Source: Salmonella enterica subsp. diarizonae (GTDB lineage Bacteria; Pseudomonadota; Gammaproteobacteria; Enterobacterales; Enterobacteriaceae). From it: a stretch of DNA of 64,000 bases. The stretch spans positions 124,001 to 188,000 of the forward strand of contig NZ_VXJV01000007.1 in NCBI RefSeq assembly GCF_008692785.1, in the 5' to 3' direction. The position numbers were made by a program, and so were the translations under genes. Below, in pieces: positions 57,277-64,000 of the stretch (positions are counted from its first letter, which is position 1; each line of letters begins with the position of its first letter). A model generated the notes under the pieces. That model was given only the letters and a program-made list of their open reading frames with translations. It did no database searches and was not told the DNA's origin.

Positions 57277-57433
57277 ATTCAGGACATACTCCTTTTCTTA
57301 AAGCCCTGGGTAAACGTGGATATCTTACCCGGTTATCAGACGGTGGATAGTTCGGAAATGTTCGAAAAAACAGCAAAAAACACATTTTCCTTCATCTTTA
57401 TGCTGCGAAAGCCAACAGTACACTTGCACTTGA

Positions 57434-58480
<1,047 letters not shown>

Positions 58481-58509
58481 GGTTAACGCAGGTGTGACAT
58501 TTTTAACGT

Positions 58510-58534
58510 AACCCCCGCCTGTCGGGGGTTTTTT
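58510..58534 (+). terminator. Intrinsic terminator between zipA and ligA
   Basis: AACCCCCG/CGGGGGTT stem with a 5-base loop and a T-run, 18 bases before the ligA start. Confidence 0.9.
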
Positions 58535-58542
58535 ATCATTGA

Positions 58543-60567
<2,025 letters not shown>

Positions 60568-60568
60568 T

Positions 60569-60787
60569 ATGGAGAAAGAGCAGTTGATCGCCATCGCTAA
60601 TACGCTGATGCCGTTCGGCAAATATCAGGGGCGTCGATTGATCGACCTTCCGGAAGAGTATTTGCTGTGGTTTGCCCGTAAAGATCAATTTCCGACGGGT
60701 AAGCTGGGGGAGCTGATGCAAATCACGCTGCTGATTAAAACCGAGGGGCTGACGCAACTGGTGCAGCCCCTGAAACGCCCGCTTTAA
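60569..60787 (+). CDS. ypeB: YpeB, DUF3820 small protein
   Basis: This protein of 72 residues begins MEKEQLIAIANTLMPFGKYQ and contains GRRLIDLPEEYLLWFARK, the DUF3820 signature. This motif also appears attached to nuclease-type proteins in other families, but no function is known for YpeB. It starts 1 base after the ligA stop (likely cotranscribed) and its stop overlaps the end of convergent yfeH by 4 bases. Confidence 0.92.
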   Translation: MEKEQLIAIANTLMPFGKYQGRRLIDLPEEYLLWFARKDQFPTGKLGELMQITLLIKTEGLTQLVQPLKRPL

Positions 60788-61782
60788 GCTTTCGCGGCGT
60801 GGCTTTCCTGCTGCGCCTGTAACTTCTCGGTCTGGCGTTTGTAGCGCCGCGCCAGCCCTGCGCAGACCATCAGTTGGATCTGGTGGAAGATCATCAGCGG
60901 TAATACCATCATACCCAGCACTGACGTCGGAAACAGAATATTGGCCATCGGAATCCCGTTGGCCAGACTTTTTTTCGAACCGCAGAAGACGATAGTGATT
61001 TCGTCGGCTTTATTGAAGCCGCATTTACGGGCGACAAAGACGTTAACGGCTATGACGATCGCCAGCAGTACGAGGCTGACCACGACGATAAACAGCAGCG
61101 ATCCCCAGCCGACTTTGTGCCAGATGCCGTTGACTACCGCTTCGCTGAACGCCGAGTAGACCACCAGCAAAATAGAGGTCTGGTCTGTCTTCGCGATCCA
61201 CTTTTTGTTGCGCGCGACCCAGTTGCCAATCCACGGGCGAGACAGGTGTCCCAGCACGAAAGGCAGTAGCAGTTGCAGCATAATTTTGCCCACCTCTTCC
61301 AGACTGCCCTGCGCGCCATGAATATTCATTACCAGACCGACCAGCAGCGGCGACAGGAAAATGCCCAGCAGGCTGGACGCAGACGCTGAGCACACCGCAG
61401 CCGCGACGTTACCGCCCGCGAGTGAAGTAAACGCAATCGCAGACTGCACGGTGGCGGGCAAAATACACAGATATAGAAAACCGCTGTAGAGCATAGGGTC
61501 GACATTGACAGGCGCCCACCAGGCAAACAGTACGCCGAGGACAGGAAAGAGCACAAAAGTGCTGCACATGACCCACAGATGCAACCGCCAGTGGCTGCCG
61601 CCAGCGATGATCGCTTCACGCGAAAGCTTCGCGCCATGCATAAAAAACAGCAGAGCGATGGCCGCTGTCGTGATGCCTTCAACGACAGGCACAAAGCCGC
61701 CTTCCGCCGGGAAAAAAGAGGCCAGTAGTACCACGGTGATAAGCGTCAGCGTGAAAGGGTCAAGGATACGAAAAAGTTTCAT
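60784..61782 (-). CDS. yfeH: YfeH, SBF-like (bile acid/Na+ symporter family) membrane protein
   Basis: The 332-residue protein has about ten hydrophobic segments. It belongs to the SBF/P7-like bile acid:sodium symporter family (family motif region FCGSKKSLANGIPMANILFP). The start at 61782 (MKLFRILDPFTLTLI) gives the known length; an open frame 34 codons upstream is not similar. The substrate is unknown. It is divergent from yfeR, whose product is reported to regulate yfeH in Salmonella. Confidence 0.93.
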   Translation of the reverse strand: MKLFRILDPFTLTLITVVLLASFFPAEGGFVPVVEGITTAAIALLFFMHGAKLSREAIIAGGSHWRLHLWVMCSTFVLFPVLGVLFAWWAPVNVDPMLYSGFLYLCILPATVQSAIAFTSLAGGNVAAAVCSASASSLLGIFLSPLLVGLVMNIHGAQGSLEEVGKIMLQLLLPFVLGHLSRPWIGNWVARNKKWIAKTDQTSILLVVYSAFSEAVVNGIWHKVGWGSLLFIVVVSLVLLAIVIAVNVFVARKCGFNKADEITIVFCGSKKSLANGIPMANILFPTSVLGMMVLPLMIFHQIQLMVCAGLARRYKRQTEKLQAQQESHAAKA

Positions 61783-61871
61783 AAAAACTCCTGAAAGTCG
61801 GTGCAGCCATTTTGCGTTTTTCGCTTTGAGAAATAAAATTGATTTATTGCATTTATATATGAATTTAGTCG

Positions 61872-62798
61872 ATGAATTATTCACTGCGTCAACTGCGTAT
61901 TTTTATTACCGTCGCCCAGGCAAAAAGTTTTAGTCGGGCAGGGGATATGATTGGACTAAGCCAGTCTGCAGTCAGTCATAGCGTAAAAGAGCTGGAGCGG
62001 CAAATCGGCGCCAGACTGCTGGATCGCACTACGCGTGAGGTGGTGCTGACCGAGGCGGGGCAACAACTGGCGACGCGTCTGGAGCGGGTGCTTGATGAAC
62101 TGAACAGTATACTGCGCGATGCAGGCAGAGTAGGGACACAATTAACTGGCACCGTGCGCGTTGCTGCCAGCCAGACCATTTCTGCGCATCTTATTCCGCA
62201 ATGTATTGCCCAAAGTAATTCACTTTATCCCGCTATTGATTTTGTACTGCACGATCGTCCGCAGCAGTGGGTGCTGGAGAGCATTCGTCAGGGGGAAGTG
62301 GATTTTGGGATCGTTATCGATCCCGGCGCAGTGGTGGATTTACAGTGTGAAGCTATCTTATCAGAGCCTTTTTTACTGTTGTGTCGCCAGGATCATCCGC
62401 TGGCGCATCAGGAATGGGTGAGCTGGCAGGATCTTAAACAGGCGCCGCTGGTCTTACAGGATTATGCTTCCGGTAGCCGACCGCTGATTGATGCGGCGCT
62501 TGCCCATTTTGCTATTGAGGCGGATATCGTGCAGGAGATTGGCCATCCCGCCACGCTCTTTCCAATGGTGGAAGCGGGAATCGGCATCAGCGTACTGCCT
62601 GCGCTGGCGTTACCGCTCCCGCAGGACAGCCACTTGCTGGTTAAACGGCTGACGCCCGTAGTTGAAAGACAGCTCATGCTGGCGCGGCGAAAAAACCGAT
62701 CGCTCTCCACGGCGGCGCAGGCATTATGGGATGTAGTACGCACCCAGGCCAGCGAATTAACCGCAGCGAGGGCGAAAGATCCGCTGTATCAGATATAG
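61872..62798 (+). CDS. yfeR: YfeR, LysR-type regulator
   Basis: The 308-residue LysR protein has an N-terminal winged helix ([28 protein letters not shown]) and a two-lobed effector domain (residues about 90-295). In Salmonella Typhimurium YfeR has been described as an osmolarity-affected regulator of the divergent gene yfeH. The 89-base gap between the two is AT-rich. An ATG at 61872 fits the LysR length. Confidence 0.94.
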   Translation: MNYSLRQLRIFITVAQAKSFSRAGDMIGLSQSAVSHSVKELERQIGARLLDRTTREVVLTEAGQQLATRLERVLDELNSILRDAGRVGTQLTGTVRVAASQTISAHLIPQCIAQSNSLYPAIDFVLHDRPQQWVLESIRQGEVDFGIVIDPGAVVDLQCEAILSEPFLLLCRQDHPLAHQEWVSWQDLKQAPLVLQDYASGSRPLIDAALAHFAIEADIVQEIGHPATLFPMVEAGIGISVLPALALPLPQDSHLLVKRLTPVVERQLMLARRKNRSLSTAAQALWDVVRTQASELTAARAKDPLYQI

Positions 62799-62835
62799 AC
62801 GGTAAGCGAGCCGGTAGCGTTGCTGCGGTATTTAT

Positions 62836-62910
62836 GCCGGGTGGCGGCTTCGCCTTACCCGGCCTACATTCGCCGCGTAGGCCCGATAAACGTAACGCCT
62901 GGCGCAGGTT
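62836..62910. repeat. REP elements downstream of yfeR
   Basis: REP GCCGGGTGGCGGCTTCGCC...CCGGCCTAC (62836-62867), followed by a degenerate second copy GTAGGCCCGATAAACG...GGCGCAGG (62876-62908), directly abutting the tRNA-Lys repeat array. Confidence 0.8.
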
Positions 62911-62924
62911 ATATCGCAGATAGC

Positions 62925-62952
62925 AAAAAAGCGCCTTTAGGGCGCCTTTTTA
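62925..62952 (-). terminator. Third (distal) terminator in the tRNA-Lys array
   Basis: On the minus strand AAAAAGGCGCC-CTAAA-GGCGCTTTTTT. It ends the partial unit. Confidence 0.85.
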
Positions 62953-63079
62953 CATTGGTGGGTCGTGCAGGATGACTCGCTTCGCTCGCCCTTAGGGCCG
63001 TCGCCGCAAGCGGCTCCGTTGTCTCACTGCGTTCGACACGAACCTGCCGCAGGTTCGAATCGTTTATATCGCAGATAGC

Positions 63080-63106
63080 AAAAAGGCACCTTTAGGGCGC
63101 CTTTTT
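63080..63106 (-). terminator. Second terminator in the tRNA-Lys array
   Basis: On the minus strand AAAAAGGCGCC-CTAAA-GGTGCCTTTTT, 155 bases from the first. Confidence 0.85.
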
Positions 63107-63234
63107 ACATTGGTGGGTCGTGCAGGATGACTCGCTTCGCTCGCCTTTCGGGCCCTCGCCGCAAGCGGCTCCGTTGTCTCACTGCGTTCGACACGAACCT
63201 GCCGCAGGTTCGAATCGTTTATATCGCAGATAGC

Positions 63235-63262
63235 AAAAAAGCACCTTTAGGGCGCCTTTTTA
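63235..63262 (-). terminator. First terminator after tRNA-Lys
   Basis: On the minus strand AAAAAGGCGCC-CTAAA-GGTGCTTTTTT begins 3 bases after the tRNA CCA end. Confidence 0.9.
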
Positions 63263-63265
63263 CAT

Positions 63266-63341
63266 TGGTGGGTCGTGCAGGATTCGAACCTGCGACCAAT
63301 TGATTAAAAGTCAACTGCTCTACCAACTGAGCTAACGACCC
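63266..63341 (-). tRNA. lysV: tRNA-Lys (anticodon UUU)
   Basis: 76 bases on the minus strand. The acceptor stem GGGTCGT pairs with ACGACCC, followed by encoded ACCA. The D-arm AGCTCAGTTGGTAGAGC, the anticodon arm TTGACTTTTAATCAA with TTT anticodon and the T-arm GCAGGTTCGAATCCTGC are complete. Last gene of the Val-Val-Val-Lys transcript; only 4 bases separate it from the preceding tRNA-Val. Confidence 0.98.
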
Positions 63342-63345
63342 GAAG

Positions 63346-63421
63346 TGGTGGGTGATGACGGGATCGAACCGCCGACCCCCTCCTTGTAAGGGAGGTGCTC
63401 TCCCGGCTGAGCTAATCACCC
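63346..63421 (-). tRNA. valY: tRNA-Val (anticodon UAC), third copy
   Basis: 76 bases with encoded CCA. Acceptor stem GGGTGAT/ATCACCC and anticodon loop CTTACAA with TAC. It differs from the other two copies by one base in the D-loop (AGCTCAGCCGGGAGAGC instead of AGCTCAGCTGGGAGAGC). Confidence 0.98.
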
Positions 63422-63462
63422 ACTTCGGTACTTCACAATAAGAAATTTAGCTGGCGAGAAAG

Positions 63463-63538
63463 TGGTGGGTGATGACGGGATCGAACCGCCGACCCCCTCC
63501 TTGTAAGGGAGGTGCTCTCCCAGCTGAGCTAATCACCC
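63463..63538 (-). tRNA. valX: tRNA-Val (anticodon UAC), second copy
   Basis: 76 bases with encoded CCA. Identical to the first copy. Spacer of 41 bases to the next copy downstream. Confidence 0.98.
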
Positions 63539-63583
63539 ATTTCTTAATTTCTTATCTACACGGCGGAGACTACATAAAGTAGT

Positions 63584-63659
63584 TGGTGGGTGATGACGGG
63601 ATCGAACCGCCGACCCCCTCCTTGTAAGGGAGGTGCTCTCCCAGCTGAGCTAATCACCC
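63584..63659 (-). tRNA. valU: tRNA-Val (anticodon UAC), first copy
   Basis: 76 bases with encoded CCA and TAC anticodon, the first gene after the promoter. Spacer of 45 bases to the second copy. The val/val/val/lys order matches the valUXY-lysV operon next to gltX in enterics. Confidence 0.98.
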
Positions 63660-63676
63660 CCGCTGTGTGGAGTCGC

Positions 63677-63704
63677 ATTATAGGGAGAGTTGAAAATGAG
63701 TCAA
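63677..63704 (-). promoter_or_regulatory. valUXY-lysV promoter
   Basis: On the minus strand TTGACT (63699-63704), a 16-base spacer and a perfect TATAAT (63677-63682), followed by a GC-rich stretch GCGACTCC, the discriminator type found at stringently controlled stable-RNA promoters. The first tRNA begins 18 bases after the -10. Confidence 0.9.
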
Positions 63705-63824
63705 CGCATTTTCTAAAGTTTTTGTTTGTTCGTCGTAAAATTAAACAAAACGATCGTGAATCACCCCACGCTGCATGATTTCTATACGGAAATAGTAAAG
63801 CGCAGCGTTCTGACCGGATCAACA

Positions 63825-63852
63825 TTGAGGAATCAAGCCACAGTGATAGAAT
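63825..63852 (+). promoter_or_regulatory. Candidate gltX promoter
   Basis: TTGAGG (63825-63830), 16-base spacer, TAGAAT (63847-63852), 66 bases before the gltX start. The remaining part of the tRNA-gltX gap (63705-63824) shows no other feature I can support. Confidence 0.6.
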
Positions 63853-63908
63853 ACAAGGCTATTCATCTTTCCAGGATTTGCCGGTTGTCGGCATCTTTAT
63901 AAACGTAA

Positions 63909-64000
<92 letters not shown>

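Larger units (their letters stand above)
62911..63265 (-). repeat. 155-bp tandem array downstream of tRNA-Lys
   Basis: Read leftward from the tRNA, unit A is 63111-63265 and unit B 62956-63110, each exactly 155 bases and nearly identical. A partial third unit covers 62911-62955. At its left end on the plus strand each full unit begins with TGGTGGGTCGTGCAGGAT, the last 18 bases of the tRNA-Lys gene including CCA (62956-62973, 63111-63128). Each also holds an inverted 14-base copy of the T-arm (CGCAGGTTCGAATC), GC-rich stem-loops and one terminator hairpin. Differences between units are few (near 62988-63002 versus 63143-63157). The layout parallels the E. coli tyrT repeats, where each unit also carries 19 bases of the tRNA 3' end. 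Confidence 0.88.

Noticed and set aside
62956..63128. Partial tRNA-Lys ends as phage attachment sites flanking an integrated element
   Set aside because: The 18-base copies are only 155 bases apart and enclose no integrase or other gene; a repeat array explains them better, although an ancient recombination origin is not excluded.
62911..63265. Tandem repeats as a possible CRISPR array
   Set aside because: Period is 155 bases with near-identical full units, no variable spacers and no cas genes; they contain tRNA 3' ends and terminators.
63219..63825. Small minus-strand frames through the tRNA cluster
   Set aside because: These are translations of tRNA genes and their flanks, a well-known annotation artefact.

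Overview
The window is chromosomal DNA of an enteric gammaproteobacterium, almost certainly Salmonella enterica. Nearly every gene matches, by protein sequence and order, the ypfJ-to-gltX stretch shared by Escherichia and Salmonella. The MocR-type regulator ptsJ next to pdxK, the amidotransferase yfeJ, the regulator yfeR, an intact 17-gene eut operon and several Escherichia-absent islets point to Salmonella. Relative to the usual E. coli map the window is written in reverse orientation. Both edges cut a gene (ypfJ at the left, gltX at the right).

Layout. 1-5.1 kb: ypfJ (partial), tmcA, then yffB-dapE-ypfN on the minus strand and the 19-codon gene ypfM. 5.2-12.3 kb: efflux pump acrD, nitrate/nitrite sensor narQ and the iron-sulfur flavoprotein aegA. 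12.4-16.1 kb: mixed accessory and core genes (yfeW, nudK, ypfG, an unrecognised two-CxxC protein). 16.1-21.7 kb: central carbon metabolism (tktB, talA, maeB). 21.7-23.5 kb: an AT-rich islet with an anaerobic sulfatase-maturating radical SAM enzyme and what looks like the leftover 3' end of a sulfatase gene.

23.7-38.5 kb holds the complete ethanolamine operon eutSPQTDMNEJGHABCLKR. It encodes shell proteins (S, M, N, L, K), the ammonia lyase (B, C) and its reactivase (A), cobalamin adenosyltransferase (T), acetaldehyde and acetyl-CoA handling (E, G, D), accessory kinases or assembly factors (P, Q), a chaperone-like protein (J), a permease (H) and the activator (R). REP-type repeats sit inside the operon at two places. 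No prophage lies between eutA and eutB.

38.5-44.1 kb: hemF-amiA, ypeA, a frameshifted yfeZ, yfeY with a sigma-E-like promoter, yfeX and ucpA. 44.1-57.3 kb is rich in sulfur and PTS functions: sulfate/thiosulfate transporter cysPUWA, cysM, the vitamin B6 pair ptsJ/pdxK, general PTS genes ptsHI-crr, cysK and cysZ. Both O-acetylserine sulfhydrylases are present. 57.5-62.8 kb: zipA, ligA, ypeB and the divergent pair yfeH/yfeR.

The last 1.2 kb contains three valine tRNA genes and one lysine tRNA gene under one strong promoter. Downstream of the lysine tRNA is an exact-period 155-bp tandem array in which each unit carries the last 18 nt of the tRNA plus a terminator hairpin. I found no prophage, no insertion sequence, no CRISPR array and no clearly new multi-gene system. 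The most notable unexplained items are the tRNA-Lys repeat array, the orphan sulfatase maturase with its decayed partner, the yfeZ homopolymer frameshift and two small unrecognised genes.
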